Assembly: GCA_009773635.1 (NCBI GenBank)
Contig: WSYC01000017.1
Span: 62,001 to 126,000 of the forward strand
Reading direction: 5' to 3'
Length of the DNA stretch: 64,000 nt
Origin: Beijerinckiaceae bacterium
GTDB lineage: Bacteria > Pseudomonadota > Alphaproteobacteria > Rhizobiales > Beijerinckiaceae
Part shown: positions 17,269 through 26,259 of the stretch, piece after piece
Numbering within the stretch: position 1 is the first letter of the stretch
Layout of the letters: every line of letters begins with the position of its first letter
Program-made: the position numbers and the translations under genes
Notes under the pieces: generated by a model
Seen by the model: only the letters and a program-made list of their open reading frames with translations
Databases searched by the model: none
Told to the model about the DNA's origin: nothing

Positions 17269-17408
17269 CGGATGCACCGCAAGTAGGACTTCACCCGGAA
17301 CCCCGGTTGCTGCTATGCAACAAGGCATGGCCTTCTATTCCGAAGGGCCCATCAATTTGAATGCACAAGCCGGACGATCCGCTCGGCCAGACAGTGAGGA
17401 GACGCACC

Positions 17409-17630
17409 ATGAGCCAGACGCTCGATCGCCCGAAGGAAATCATCGAATATTGCCTCAAGCCGCTCAACCTGCCGAAGGATGACGCCGGCTATCAGGAAGC
17501 CTACCGCCGCCTCGAGCATGTGATCCGCACCTATCAGGTGCAGATGGTGAAGGCGAAGGCTCCCGTTGCCGTTGATTTCTCGGCGATGAGGACCATCACG
17601 ATCAACGAGGACGCGCACGGCCACGATTGA
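17409..17630 (+). CDS. Small conserved-looking protein of unknown function
   Basis: A 73-residue soluble protein, probably helical, starting at ATG 17409 with GAGGAG 9 bases upstream; an in-frame ATG 16 codons earlier (17361) lacks a ribosome site. The sequence (RPKEIIEYCLKPLNLPKDD, then a helix YRRLEHVIRTYQ) has one Cys and no known motif. A promoter probably lies in 17269-17408. It is followed by an inverted-repeat element. No function is proposed. Confidence 0.6.
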   Translation: MSQTLDRPKEIIEYCLKPLNLPKDDAGYQEAYRRLEHVIRTYQVQMVKAKAPVAVDFSAMRTITINEDAHGHD

Positions 17631-17635
17631 GTTCA

Positions 17636-17752
17636 GGTGTCATTCCCGACGCGCCTTCAATCGCGAGCGGGAATCCACCAAACGTCTGCAATGTGGAGAA
17701 GAGAGATTGGATTCCCGCTCGATGCTGCGCATCGTCGGGAATGACACGGTGA
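17636..17752. repeat. Long imperfect inverted repeat
   Basis: The left arm begins GTGTCATTCCCGACG and contains GAGCGGGAATCCA. The right arm contains TGGATTCCCGCTC and ends CGTCGGGAATGACAC, its reverse complement. The arms of about 40 bases can form a long hairpin with a loop near 17690. This layout is typical of mobile intergenic palindromes. It lies between convergent genes and encodes nothing. Confidence 0.7.
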
Positions 17753-17754
17753 AC

Positions 17755-18426
17755 TCACATCGCCGGGTTAATGGCGCCGGAACGCCAGGCATCGAGCACG
17801 GTTTTCGCCTCGACGTCATAGGCTTTCGCCGCAGTTGTGCCTGCATGAGCAAGCCAAGCTTTCACGAGAGCATATCCGAGCGAATAGCCGCATTGATAGG
17901 GAAACTCGCCTGTATTTTTTTCGTACGTTGTCCCGAACATCCACTCGTTGAAATTGAGGTCAGTTCTATCGAGGAGCAGAAGGGCGCGACCGGCGTAATT
18001 AAGTAGCGCTTCGCTGGAACATTCGATGGCGTAAAACGGCGTGCGAAATCCGCATTCCTCCTCGAAGGTGCAGGCGAGCCCCTCTGCGACGAAGCGCTCG
18101 CCTAGTTGATAGCCATAGTTGGGGCGCAAGCAGTGATGGAGTTCGTGGCAGAAAGTTGATCCTATTTCGCTCTCTATCGATGACAGGAAATGTGCATTTT
18201 CCGGGTCATAGGTTACTGTCAGCGCATTGGAACCTGAGCAATAACCGCCGACACCGAGGCGCGGAATAACGGCAGGAGGGTTTTCCAGAATTACAGCATC
18301 GATATTCGCTGGTGGCAGCAATGCTTCTGCCTTTGCGGCCGCGACTTCGAGAGCATCCAGAATGCGTTGCCGCAATTCCGGTCCTGCCTTCGCGCCAGCC
18401 TCAAGCATGTGAAATGTGATCGGCAT
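17755..18426 (-). CDS. DUF2268-like putative zinc metallopeptidase
   Basis: A 223-residue protein whose middle [11 protein letters not shown] has the zinc signature H94-E95-L-H-H98, followed by E115 in [13 protein letters not shown], the arrangement of gluzincins and DUF2268 (HtpX/M48-like) proteins. No signal peptide or membrane helix is evident, so it is likely cytoplasmic. Several cysteines (63, 93, 99 and 119 among them) sit near the active site. It follows sodB on the same strand, but a strong terminator separates the two, so it needs its own promoter in the short gap. The natural substrate is unknown. Confidence 0.68.
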   Translation of the reverse strand: MPITFHMLEAGAKAGPELRQRILDALEVAAAKAEALLPPANIDAVILENPPAVIPRLGVGGYCSGSNALTVTYDPENAHFLSSIESEIGSTFCHELHHCLRPNYGYQLGERFVAEGLACTFEEECGFRTPFYAIECSSEALLNYAGRALLLLDRTDLNFNEWMFGTTYEKNTGEFPYQCGYSLGYALVKAWLAHAGTTAAKAYDVEAKTVLDAWRSGAINPAM

Positions 18427-18440
18427 TCAAATTATCCAAC

Positions 18441-18465
18441 AAAAAGGGGAGGCGCGCGCCTCCCC
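18441..18465 (-). terminator. Rho-independent terminator of sodB
   Basis: On the minus strand GGGGAGGC-GCGC-GCCTCCCC is a perfect 8-bp stem followed by TTTTT. It begins 36 bases after the sodB stop codon and just before the DUF2268-like gene. Confidence 0.85.
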
Positions 18466-18500
18466 ACTATCACGTGCAAGCTCTCTGGGGAGCAAGCTGC

Positions 18501-19100
18501 TTACTTCACCGCCGCGTCGAACATTTCAGCCACGTAGTCCCAGTTGACCATGTGCTCGACGAAGGCCTTGAGGTAATCCGGGCGGCGATTACGGTAGTCG
18601 ATGTAGTAGGAATGCTCCCACACGTCGCAGCCGAGGATCGGCGAGGCGCCTGAAACCAGCGGGCTTTCGCCGTTGGCGGACTTCATGACGACGATCTTGC
18701 CGTCCTTCACCGCGAGCCATGACCAGCCGGAGCCGAACTGCGTCACGCCGGCCTGGATGAAGTCTTCCTTCATCTTCTCGACCGAGCCGAGATCCTCGAT
18801 GATCTTCTTCTCGAGCTTGCCTGGGATCGCGCCGCCGCCATTGGGCTTCATCCACTTCCAGAAGTGGAGGTGGTTGTAATGCTGACCGGCGTTGTTGAAG
18901 AGGCCGGCGTTCTTGCCGAAGGAACCCTTGACGATCTCCTCGAGGCTCTTGCCTTCCCACTCCGAACCCTTGAGCAGGTTATTGCCGTTGTTCACATAGG
19001 CAAGGTGATGCTTGTCGTGGTGATATTCCAGCGTCTCCTTGGACATGTAGGGCTGGAGCGCGTCATGGGCATAGGGAAGATCGGGCAGCGTGAAGGACAT
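18501..19100 (-). CDS. sodB: Superoxide dismutase (Fe type)
   Basis: A 199-residue Fe/Mn-family superoxide dismutase that converts superoxide to peroxide and oxygen in the cytoplasm. The metal ligands are H27 (EYHHDKHH), H77 (HYNHLHFW), D159 and H163 ([11 protein letters not shown]). Q73, before the second ligand, is in the position of the iron-type Gln rather than the Mn-type one, which favours iron. Length and order match the family. It is monocistronic: a strong terminator follows, and the region 19101-19334 upstream holds its promoter and that of the divergent gene. Confidence 0.95.
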   Translation of the reverse strand: MSFTLPDLPYAHDALQPYMSKETLEYHHDKHHLAYVNNGNNLLKGSEWEGKSLEEIVKGSFGKNAGLFNNAGQHYNHLHFWKWMKPNGGGAIPGKLEKKIIEDLGSVEKMKEDFIQAGVTQFGSGWSWLAVKDGKIVVMKSANGESPLVSGASPILGCDVWEHSYYIDYRNRRPDYLKAFVEHMVNWDYVAEMFDAAVK

Positions 19101-19334
19101 GGGGAAACCCTCGGTCAGATGAAAACGGGCCGGCGGCGAAGATGCCGCATGCAGCCTAATTAGGTCGCCTTGGCGGTTGTGGCAATCACCTCGCGCGGCG
19201 CTTCATCGGGTGTTCAGGCGATGCGGTGTTAGCCTTCATGCGAAAACCCGCGTGATTTTGCCGGCTTGTAGGGCTATCTTGACGTTAACACCGCAGAATT
19301 GACGGTTAAGCGTATGCGGTCGAAGGGCGTGTAG

Positions 19335-20429
19335 ATGATTGTAACGATCTTTCTGTTGGCGTTTGTTCTGATGGTCGCAGGCATTGCCGGCCTCATCAGC
19401 GCGATCAATCTTGTTCCGACCGATCTCGGCTTTACCTATTTTCAGGCAGGTTCGACCGCATTGAGCGCCGGCATCGTCGTTCTGGCGATCGGGCTTGCCG
19501 TGCGCGTTCTCAATCGCAGCCTCCAGCGCCTGACAGTGCCACCGGTGGCAAGCGCACCGGCACCGGAGCCGGTTGTCGATCTGCCATCCTTTCCGATCCA
19601 TGCCGAAGAATCGAAGGCCGCTGCCGGCTTTCCTGTCGGCGGTACGACCGCACTTGGTACGACCGCACTTGGCGCCGCCGGTGCTGCGGCGGCGGTGGCC
19701 GTATCGTCGCTGGCCGATGCGGGTCACGAGGCCGTCGCCGAGCCGGCCCCGGTCGCTCCGGTGGACGTTGCGCCGAGCACCTTGCACGACAGGTTGACCG
19801 CAGAACTGGAGCGCGATCTCTTTGCGGAGACGATCGGTGACTTGCGGACCGCGCTTGCACTGCCGCCCGTGCCGGAGATCGCTCCGGTCTCGACAGCCGA
19901 TCTGGCCATGAAGGAGACCGAGAGCGCAGCATCCCCCGTTCATGGTGCTGCCGCCGCCAAGCCGGACCCGTTCGTTTTTCCGGCGCTTGAACCCATTCCG
20001 CTGGCGGACCCGGTTATCGAGGCAAAATTTGACGACGAGGAGCCCGACAACCAGCAGGATGCCGAGCCTGATGACGTTGTTGGCGACGAGGATGCGCCCG
20101 CCTCATCCGCTCCGCCGGGGGTGCTTGATGCCGATATTGCCGCAGCGACCGTCGAGCCCGATGCGCCGGAGCCGGACGTGGTTCCGCCCGCGCCGGCAAG
20201 CCCCGCGCCCGGGTTGATCCATGACGCGGATTACGCCGCCGTCGCGGACGAGGTCCTGCCATCGCTGGCACCGCTCGCCGGTCTCGAGATCGTTGGTGCC
20301 TATGATTCCGGCGGCACGCGCTTCACGATGTATTCGGACGGCTCGGTGACAGCAGCCGGGCCGGAGGGCGAAAAGCGCTTCCGCTCGCTGGAGGAGCTTC
20401 GCCGGCACATCGACAGCAGGCACGCCTGA
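19335..20429 (+). CDS. Membrane-anchored Ala/Pro/Asp-rich protein of unknown function
   Basis: A 364-residue protein with two N-terminal membrane helices (about 2-24 and 37-58), a long low-complexity region rich in Ala, Pro, Asp and Glu (70-310), and a short conserved-looking C-terminal module (YDSGGTRFTMYSDGS, then FRSLEELRRHI). The sequence includes a tandem 15-base repeat encoding GTTAL twice (near 19640-19670). Architecture with a disordered cytoplasmic linker and a terminal domain is common for envelope-anchored scaffolds. No enzyme motif is present. Divergent from sodB; its stop is 6 bases from the stop of the convergent oligopeptidase. Confidence 0.7.
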   Translation: MIVTIFLLAFVLMVAGIAGLISAINLVPTDLGFTYFQAGSTALSAGIVVLAIGLAVRVLNRSLQRLTVPPVASAPAPEPVVDLPSFPIHAEESKAAAGFPVGGTTALGTTALGAAGAAAAVAVSSLADAGHEAVAEPAPVAPVDVAPSTLHDRLTAELERDLFAETIGDLRTALALPPVPEIAPVSTADLAMKETESAASPVHGAAAAKPDPFVFPALEPIPLADPVIEAKFDDEEPDNQQDAEPDDVVGDEDAPASSAPPGVLDADIAAATVEPDAPEPDVVPPAPASPAPGLIHDADYAAVADEVLPSLAPLAGLEIVGAYDSGGTRFTMYSDGSVTAAGPEGEKRFRSLEELRRHIDSRHA

Positions 20430-20435
20430 GCACCC

Positions 20436-22586
20436 TCAGGCCGAGGGCGCGTCTGTCCGAATGTCCTGATCGACTCCCGTCACCGCCATCGCGAAGGCGA
20501 AAACGCGGGCGATATCGTCGAGTTGCTCGAAGCGGCCGGACGCGCCGCCGTGACCAGCGCCCATGTTGGTGTGGAGCAGGATCGGTCCGCCTGATGTCAT
20601 CGTCGCGCGCAGCCTGGCGACGAATTTCGCCGGTTCCCAATAGGTTACGCGTGGATCGCTGAGCCCGCCGGTGACGAGCATCGGCGGATACACCTTCGCG
20701 GCGATGTTGTCGTAGGGCGAATAGGCGCGGATAGCATCAAACGCCGCCTTGTCCTCGATCGGATTGCCCCATTCCACCCATTCGGGCGGGGTGAGGGGCA
20801 GGGTTTTGTCGAGGATGGTATTGAGACTGTCGACGAAGGGCACTTCTGCGACGATGCCGGCGAATTTCTCGCCCGCCATGTTGGCAATACCGCCCATCAG
20901 CATGCCGCCGGCGGAAACACCGTTGGCGACGATGCGCTTCGGTGCGGCGTATCGTTGTTCGACGAGAAAATCCGCCACCGCGAGAAAATCAAGGAAGGTG
21001 TTGATTTTCTGCTCGCGTTTGCCCGCCCGATACCAGGCGTAGCCCTTTTCCATGCCGCCGCGCACATGCGCGATGGCGTAGATGAAGCCGCGATCGATCA
21101 GGGAGAGCCGTTCGGTTTCGAAGTCGGCGTCCATCGCGTAGCCGTAGGAGCCATAGGCGTAGAGCAGCGCCGGGGCTGTGCCGTCGATCGGTGTGTCCTT
21201 GTGGCGGATGATCGTCACCGGAACCGGAACACCGTCGTGGCTCGGCGCAAAGGCGCGCTCGACTCGATAGGCGGCGGGGTCATGCCCCGAGGGCACGTCG
21301 AGCACCTTGAGGATGGTTTCTTCCCCGGTGCGGAGGTTGCGATCCAGGGTAACATCGGGCTCGATGGGCGAGGAAAACGTGAGGCGCAGGATGTTGCTCT
21401 CGTATTCGAGGCCGACCATGCCCGCGATATCGCCCACCGGCGCGCGTGGGCAGAAGACCTGCTCCTTGCCATCCGTCCAGTTGCGGATATGGATGGCGGG
21501 GCCGTCCTCGCCGAGATCGGACCAGATCAGCCAGTCCTTGAGCACGTTGACCGATTGCAGCATCCGGCCCGGGGTTTCCGGCACCAGGAGCCGCGCTTTG
21601 GCCATATCGGTCTCGCCGACCGGCAGGGCGACGATCTTGAAATCCTGCGCACCGCCGTGATTGGTACGGACGATGAGGTCGCCGGCGTGATGATCGATCT
21701 CGTATTCGATGCCGTTGACGCGCGGGAACACCGGAGAGGGCACTTCGGCCGCATCATCGAGATCGAGCAGCAGCACTTCGCTGGTTTCATGATCATGGAT
21801 CGAGATGAAGCCGAAGCGGTCATCCTGCGTGACATCGAGCCCGACAAACCAGCCGGAGTTCTCCTCGCGGTACATCTCGATGTCGTTCTTCTGCCGCTCA
21901 CCGAGCGTATGGCGCATCACGCGCCACGGGCGCTGGGATTTGTCGAGTTCGACGTAGTAGAAGAAGGCGCTGCTGCGCCCCCAGACGATATCCCCGCTGG
22001 TGCGGGTGAGGCGGTCATGATCCCGCCCGGTCGCGAGATCGCGCACACGGACGATATAGCTTTCCGAGCCCGTGGTATCCGCCGCCCAGGCCATGCGCGC
22101 ATGGTCCGGCGAGGGCTGGCTCGCGCCCATATCGAAATAGTCGAAGGTCCGTGCTTCCTTCGGGCCATCGATCAGCACTTCCTCGCGCCCCGGCTTTCCA
22201 CCTGCGCTGCCGATCCTGCGGCGGCAGAACACCGGGTATTGCTGCCGCTTGCGATAGCGCTCGTAGTAGAGGAAATCGCCATCCTTCAGCGGCGGCTCGG
22301 AGTCGTCCTCTCGCATCCGCCCGCGCATCTCGGCGATCAGCCGTTTCTGAAGCGCCACGAGCGGCTCAAATGCCGCGGCGGTGAAGGCGTTCTCCTTGCG
22401 CAAGTACGTCCCGATTTCCGCCGGCACGCTTTTCGGTTCCTCAATGACCTCGCGCCAGTTCCTTGCGCGCAACCAGCCGTAGTCGTCCCGCAGCGTGACG
22501 CCATGCACCTTGCGGCGGCGGGGACGCGTTTCGGCTAACGGCGGTTGGCGGTTCAGATGGGCAAAGGGGACAAACGGGGCGGTCAT
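20436..22586 (-). CDS. ptrB: Oligopeptidase B (S9A)
   Basis: A 716-residue prolyl-oligopeptidase-family serine peptidase. Oligopeptidase B cleaves small peptides after Lys/Arg in the cytoplasm. A beta-propeller (about 70-410) precedes the catalytic alpha/beta hydrolase domain with YAYGSYGYAMDADFE (oxyanion region), S558 in NGVSAGGMLMGG, D644 in GGLSDPRV and H679 in GAGHGGASGRF. Most relatives have Arg before the catalytic Ser (GRSAGG); here it is Val. It follows msrB on the same strand with a 95-base gap. Length is normal for the family. Confidence 0.92.
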   Translation of the reverse strand: MTAPFVPFAHLNRQPPLAETRPRRRKVHGVTLRDDYGWLRARNWREVIEEPKSVPAEIGTYLRKENAFTAAAFEPLVALQKRLIAEMRGRMREDDSEPPLKDGDFLYYERYRKRQQYPVFCRRRIGSAGGKPGREEVLIDGPKEARTFDYFDMGASQPSPDHARMAWAADTTGSESYIVRVRDLATGRDHDRLTRTSGDIVWGRSSAFFYYVELDKSQRPWRVMRHTLGERQKNDIEMYREENSGWFVGLDVTQDDRFGFISIHDHETSEVLLLDLDDAAEVPSPVFPRVNGIEYEIDHHAGDLIVRTNHGGAQDFKIVALPVGETDMAKARLLVPETPGRMLQSVNVLKDWLIWSDLGEDGPAIHIRNWTDGKEQVFCPRAPVGDIAGMVGLEYESNILRLTFSSPIEPDVTLDRNLRTGEETILKVLDVPSGHDPAAYRVERAFAPSHDGVPVPVTIIRHKDTPIDGTAPALLYAYGSYGYAMDADFETERLSLIDRGFIYAIAHVRGGMEKGYAWYRAGKREQKINTFLDFLAVADFLVEQRYAAPKRIVANGVSAGGMLMGGIANMAGEKFAGIVAEVPFVDSLNTILDKTLPLTPPEWVEWGNPIEDKAAFDAIRAYSPYDNIAAKVYPPMLVTGGLSDPRVTYWEPAKFVARLRATMTSGGPILLHTNMGAGHGGASGRFEQLDDIARVFAFAMAVTGVDQDIRTDAPSA

Positions 22587-22681
22587 CAGGCACCTTTCCG
22601 GGCAGATTCAGGAAAACGTGGGCGAGACACCGTTAGGATGCCTCAGCCCGCGAGGCCATTGGAAAGTTCGAGGAATGACCC

Positions 22682-23089
22682 TCAGACACCGTCTTCCCGG
22701 AATGTGAAGGCAGCGCCGTTGATGCAATACCGCATCCCCGTGGGTTTGGGGCCGTCCGGGAATACATGGCCGAGGTGGCCGTCGCAGGTTGCGCAGCGCA
22801 CTTCAACACGGCGCATGCCGTAAGAGGTGTCCTCATGGCAGGTCACGGCATCCGAATCGGCGGGCGCGAAAAAGCTCGGCCAGCCGGTGCCGGATTCAAA
22901 CTTCGCATCGGTGCGGAAAAGCGGTGCGTTGCAGCCGGCGCAGCAGAAGGTCCCCTTGCGCTTTTCTTCCAGGAAGGGGCCTGTAAAGGCGCATTCAGTT
23001 CCGTGCCCGCGAAGCACTGTATACTGTTCGGACGTCAGTAGGGTTTTCCATTCCGCATCGGTTTTGAAAATTTTATTCCTTGGGGGCAT
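22682..23089 (-). CDS. msrB: Peptide-methionine (R)-S-oxide reductase
   Basis: MsrB reduces methionine-R-sulfoxide in oxidised proteins using thioredoxin. The 135-residue protein carries the zinc site as two CxxC pairs (CCAGC and CATC) and the catalytic C122 in [19 protein letters not shown] is the substrate pocket motif. The start is ATG 23089 with AAGGAGA 7 bases ahead; the ORF extension to 23173 is upstream leader. It precedes ptrB on the same strand; the pairing suggests protein quality control after oxidation but is not strict evidence of an operon. Confidence 0.95.
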   Translation of the reverse strand: MPPRNKIFKTDAEWKTLLTSEQYTVLRGHGTECAFTGPFLEEKRKGTFCCAGCNAPLFRTDAKFESGTGWPSFFAPADSDAVTCHEDTSYGMRRVEVRCATCDGHLGHVFPDGPKPTGMRYCINGAAFTFREDGV

Positions 23090-23437
23090 TGGGCATCTCC
23101 TTTTCGAATAGATTAGCGCCAGATGGTATTTTGCCTGGATTTTGGCAATCTCTTCAAATTCGCCTGATATCACAGGTTGAACTTGCGGAATTATGGAATC
23201 TGGTAACGCCTAACGCAATTTAACGGGATGAAATTGTGAACCGGGACATGGTTGGCCTTGCGAATGCTTATTTAAAGTGCAGTATCAACGAGAATGATGT
23301 GATTCTCGCATCTTCTGCTTTCGGCCGGTTTCTGTGTTCGGGGGGAAGTAGTCGGTTTTGGAATACTGGATAGGCAAACCAGGCCCGGGCTGTTGCAAAT
23401 TGATCTGCTTCGGGGTCTAGGGAAGAGGAAAAAGAAC
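23090..23437 (+). promoter_or_regulatory. Intergenic region between msrB and mucR
   Basis: About 350 bases without a gene. It contains AT-rich stretches, TTTAACG-type half sites, and a perfect hairpin or operator CGAGAAT-GATGTG-ATTCTCG at 23289-23308. MucR/Ros regulators often repress their own gene from AT-rich upstream DNA, so the region probably carries mucR promoter and operator. Exact promoter elements were not identified. Confidence 0.4.
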
Positions 23438-23854
23438 ATGGCGAGTGCTGCCGAACACGGCGATCTCATTGAATTGGCTGCCGAGATTGTCTCGGCCTAC
23501 GTGAGCAACAACTCCGTACCCGCTGCCGACCTGCCGTCGTTGATCAACGACGTCTTCCTGGCGCTGACGCGCGTCGGGACCCCGATTGCCGAGACGGCGA
23601 TCGAGCCGTTGAAGCCTGCGGTTTCGGTCAAGAAGTCGGTCCACACCGATTATCTGATCTGTCTGGAGGACGGGAAGAAGTTCAAGTCGCTCAAGCGGCA
23701 TCTGCGCACGCAATACAATATGTCGCCGGAACAGTATCGCGAGAAGTGGGGCCTGCCCGCCGATTACCCGATGGTTGCCCCGAACTATGCAGCGGCCCGC
23801 TCGCGCCTTGCCAAGGAAATGGGCCTCGGCCAGCAGCGTCGCCGCGCACGCTGA
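23438..23854 (+). CDS. mucR: MucR/Ros-family zinc-finger regulator
   Basis: A 138-residue DNA-binding regulator of the Ros/MucR family. The zinc-finger region is [19 protein letters not shown] and continues into [17 protein letters not shown] and [14 protein letters not shown], the near-invariant block of rhizobial MucR. As in other MucR proteins of this group, there is only one Cys before the His ligands. MucR proteins silence AT-rich genes and control exopolysaccharide, motility and cell-cycle genes in Hyphomicrobiales. The start is ATG 23438 with AAGAGGAAA ahead. A strong terminator follows at 23878-23904. Confidence 0.93.
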   Translation: MASAAEHGDLIELAAEIVSAYVSNNSVPAADLPSLINDVFLALTRVGTPIAETAIEPLKPAVSVKKSVHTDYLICLEDGKKFKSLKRHLRTQYNMSPEQYREKWGLPADYPMVAPNYAAARSRLAKEMGLGQQRRRAR

Positions 23855-23877
23855 GTGCCGGATGTCGTCGGAAACCG

Positions 23878-23904
23878 GAGGCGCCATCTGGCGCCTCTTT
23901 TTTT
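23878..23904 (+). terminator. Rho-independent terminator of mucR
   Basis: GAGGCGCC-ATCT-GGCGCCTC forms a perfect stem followed by seven T. It begins 23 bases after the mucR stop codon. Confidence 0.9.
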
Positions 23905-23987
23905 CCGTATCGATTTGAGTTTTAATAATACATTTTATAAAAATTTCATAAATGCCCAGAAAAACGGGGATAAAAAATTTCAGATTT

Positions 23988-24017
23988 AATATTTAGAGAA
24001 CTTTGTTCTTGAATATT
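23988..24017. promoter_or_regulatory. AT-rich inverted repeat upstream of the DnaA-like gene
   Basis: The arms AATATTTAGAGAAC and TTCTTGAATATT are near-complementary around a short centre. They lie in a 165-base AT-rich stretch (23905-24070) that contrasts with the chromosome and sits 55 bases before the next start codon. It is a plausible operator, and the AT-rich stretch itself is a plausible MucR target. Confidence 0.45.
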
Positions 24018-24071
24018 AGTGCAACACATAAGTAACCTTTCTCCGGGGGTGGTTGTTCAGGAGAAAGAAAT

Positions 24072-24506
24072 ATGGCGTTGGAAGCGGTGCCTGCACTGTC
24101 GACGACTTCCCGATCAATCAAAAAATTGACGAAAATACGGAAGTCGCGAGAAAATCGTCAATCGATCACAATCTTAGCTATGCGGCGAGCCTTGAGTGAC
24201 CGGCTCAGCGAAGCCTGTGCGGCGTCCTGGCAAGCGGTTCCACCGCGGATGTTGCGGCGGACAACGCGGTGCACTGCGCGCGTTGCTTTTGCGCGGCAGG
24301 CCGCAATCTATTTCGCGCATATCGTTTTTGCCGCCAACCTGACCCACGCCGGTGGCATTTTCGGTCGCGACCGGACGACCGCGCGGCACGCCTGCTCGAA
24401 AATGGAAGATCGGCGTGATGATGCCCGCATCGACCGTGCGTTTGATGCGCTGGAACCGGCGCTGAAATGTTGGCTGGAATCCTTCGCATCGGGAGAAGCC
24501 TCATGA
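24072..24506 (+). CDS. HTH protein resembling the DnaA C-terminal domain
   Basis: A 144-residue basic protein. The C-terminal half (RQAAIYFAHIVFAANLTHAG, then FGRDRTTARHACSKMEDRRDD) resembles domain IV of DnaA, in which a helix-turn-helix and the GRDHTTVxHA signature read DnaA boxes. The ATPase domain is entirely absent, so this cannot replace DnaA; it may bind DnaA-box-like DNA as a regulator. The start is ATG 24072 with AGGAGAA ahead. Its TGA overlaps the ATG of the DUF6456 gene (ATGA), indicating translational coupling. An AT-rich region with an inverted repeat lies upstream. Confidence 0.75.
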   Translation: MALEAVPALSTTSRSIKKLTKIRKSRENRQSITILAMRRALSDRLSEACAASWQAVPPRMLRRTTRCTARVAFARQAAIYFAHIVFAANLTHAGGIFGRDRTTARHACSKMEDRRDDARIDRAFDALEPALKCWLESFASGEAS

Positions 24507-25375
24507 GCGCGGCGGGTGATGCGGGCGGAAGGCCCCGAAAGGGGCAGTCGCCAAGCGAAGTGGCTGCGGAATTCCGCAAGCTTGCCCTGAGATTGCTGAA
24601 GCGTCTCGATGAGGACGGGATGCAGGCCGAGCGGCGCGGGGAGCAAATCGTTCTCCAACGCAAGGGCAGCAGCGTCAGCCTTGCCAGCGGGTTGCCCATG
24701 GGCGTGCTGGCGGACCTGATCGAGTCCGGGGCGGTCAGCTGCCAGTCGCGCGGCGGGCGAAGCGCGTTCTCGATCACCGAGACGGGGCGGGCGCAGCTGC
24801 GGCGCGCGGCGGCGGAGGAAATGCCTTTTGCCAGCCAGCATCGCACGCTCGAGATCCGGGAAATCGCCGGAGAAAGCGGGCCGGAACGGGTGCGTGTCAA
24901 CACGCGGGAAGACCCGCTTGAAGTGTTCCGGCGCGGGCGGATTTGTGCGCATCTCGTCGGGACGGCGGAATTGCAGGCCGCGGACCGGCTGACACGGGAT
25001 CTGGCGATGGCGCAGGCCGTTCCGCAGGTGACGGCAAACTGGTCGCGCCTGACAGTCGATTGTGCCGGCTACAATCCGGGCCTCTCCGTGCCGGAATCGA
25101 TCGCCGAGGCGCGGCGGCGAGTTGACGGTGCGATGCGGGCCGTCGGGCCGGATTTCTCCGGGATTCTCCTCGATATCTGCGGCTTTTCGAAAGGGCTTGA
25201 AACACTCGAGAAGGAAAATGCACTTCCGCTGCGTTCCGGCAAGGTGGTTGTCGGCTTTGCCCTGCGCGCGCTCGCGCGGCACTACGGGCTTGCCAATGTT
25301 GTGGTCGGCAAGGAGCATGCTCCGATGCGGCATTGGGGCGCGGAGGGATATCGACCGAACCTGCGGGCCGGATAA
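24503..25375 (+). CDS. DUF6456 domain protein, coupled to the DnaA-like HTH protein
   Basis: A 290-residue protein with a winged-helix-like N-terminal half (EFRKLALRLLKRLDEDG, then ITETGRAQLRR) and a C-terminal DUF6456 domain (from about 145) that includes VDCAGYNPGLSVPESIAEARRRVD and LLDICGFSKGLETLE. The domain occurs next to small HTH genes in Hyphomicrobiales, and a DNA-binding or regulatory role is likely but unproven. The start is ATG 24503, overlapping the previous stop; the longer ORF start at 24467 is not needed. It converges on sufE with a shared hairpin. Confidence 0.78.
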   Translation: MSAAGDAGGRPRKGQSPSEVAAEFRKLALRLLKRLDEDGMQAERRGEQIVLQRKGSSVSLASGLPMGVLADLIESGAVSCQSRGGRSAFSITETGRAQLRRAAAEEMPFASQHRTLEIREIAGESGPERVRVNTREDPLEVFRRGRICAHLVGTAELQAADRLTRDLAMAQAVPQVTANWSRLTVDCAGYNPGLSVPESIAEARRRVDGAMRAVGPDFSGILLDICGFSKGLETLEKENALPLRSGKVVVGFALRALARHYGLANVVVGKEHAPMRHWGAEGYRPNLRAG

Positions 25376-25387
25376 CCGGCGATCAAT

Positions 25388-25438
25388 CGAAGCGGCAACA
25401 GCCTGAGCCTGAGAAACGCTCAGCCTTTTGCCGCTTCG
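25388..25438. terminator. Nested hairpin between convergent DUF6456 and sufE genes
   Basis: The outer arms CGAAGCGGCAA (25388-25398) and TTGCCGCTTCG (25428-25438) pair perfectly, and an inner stem CTGAGC/GCTCAG sits inside. The right arm covers the last codons of sufE. It is positioned to stop transcription from both sides. Confidence 0.55.
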
Positions 25439-25836
25439 GCCTTGATCCTTGCGACCATTGAGGCGAGACCGTTCGAGCGTTGCGCGGTCAGGTGATCCCG
25501 GAGGCCGATCTCGCCAAAGAAGGCCTGCGCATCAAACCCGGCGATTTCGTCTACCGGACGGTTGTTGAACATCGCAACGACGAGCGCCACAAGCCCTTTG
25601 ACGATCAGGGCGTCGCTGTCACCCCGGATTTCAAGGGAGCGATCGGCAGCATTGCGGTTCATCAGCAACCAGACCTGGCTCGCACAACCCTGCACCTTGT
25701 TGGCGTCCGAATAGGCATCAGCAGGCAGGGGCGGCATCGCGCGCCCGAGATCGATCAGATAGCGGTAGCGATCATCCCAATCATCGAGAAAGGCAAGGTC
25801 ATCGCGGATGGCGGCCAAGGCGGGGTTGTCTGACAT
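25420..25836 (-). CDS. sufE: SufE-family iron-sulfur assembly protein
   Basis: A 138-residue sulfur-acceptor protein. SufE takes persulfide sulfur from the cysteine desulfurase SufS for Fe-S cluster building. The reactive cysteine is C51 in VQGCASQVWL, and DDRYRYLIDLG at about 21-31 and the family length agree with SufE. No other suf gene is near, which is common for stand-alone sufE in this order. The start is ATG 25836; the upstream ORF extension to 25914 is not conserved. It follows the DUF5330-like gene in the opposite direction of the HK-like gene. Confidence 0.92.
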   Translation of the reverse strand: MSDNPALAAIRDDLAFLDDWDDRYRYLIDLGRAMPPLPADAYSDANKVQGCASQVWLLMNRNAADRSLEIRGDSDALIVKGLVALVVAMFNNRPVDEIAGFDAQAFFGEIGLRDHLTAQRSNGLASMVARIKAEAAKG

Positions 25837-25929
25837 GCGGCACCGGAGGGCTGTGCCGCCGGAGATCCGGCGACGCTCTCCGGGGTGAGTGGCGCCGCAT
25901 CCATCATTCGTCAAGTCCCGGATGCGGGA

Positions 25930-26259
25930 TCAGCTGCCCTTGCGGCCATTAAGTGTTGCGGGGCGGACAGGGGGAACGGGAAACTCGCCCGCAGCAAGAG
26001 CAAGCGGCGCTGCCTTCGGATCGGCATTGGGTTTGGGCACCCCATGCGGCGCCGGGGCAGCCTGATTCTCGCCGCCAAGGCCGGTCGCCTGCTTTATCAG
26101 ATGCTGGCACAAGATCGGCTTGTCGAGGCACATGGACACCGCCGCCGCCGGGGCTTCATGCCGGACTTCCTGCGCGAGCCGTGCACTATCCCGCGCCACA
26201 TTCTCCGATCCGTGGATGATGTAGAGCGTGGCAAGCGCCGCCGAGAATTTCCAAAGCAT
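25930..26259 (-). CDS. Small anchored or secreted protein, DUF5330-like
   Basis: A 109-residue protein with an N-terminal hydrophobic segment (LWKFSAALATLYIIHG), a central conserved-looking stretch with two cysteines (SMCLDKPILCQHLIKQATG) and a proline/alanine-rich C terminus. It resembles DUF5330 proteins found near sufE in Hyphomicrobiales, though this is a tentative match. It lies upstream of sufE on the same strand with a 93-base gap. The role is unknown. Confidence 0.55.
   Translation of the reverse strand: MLWKFSAALATLYIIHGSENVARDSARLAQEVRHEAPAAAVSMCLDKPILCQHLIKQATGLGGENQAAPAPHGVPKPNADPKAAPLALAAGEFPVPPVRPATLNGRKGS

Noticed and set aside
19101-19334. CtrA box between sodB and the anchored protein gene
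   Set aside because: TTAA-type half sites are present but not at the N7 spacing.
20955-22538. Long plus-strand ORF opposite ptrB
   Set aside because: Shadow of the oligopeptidase gene; no motif.
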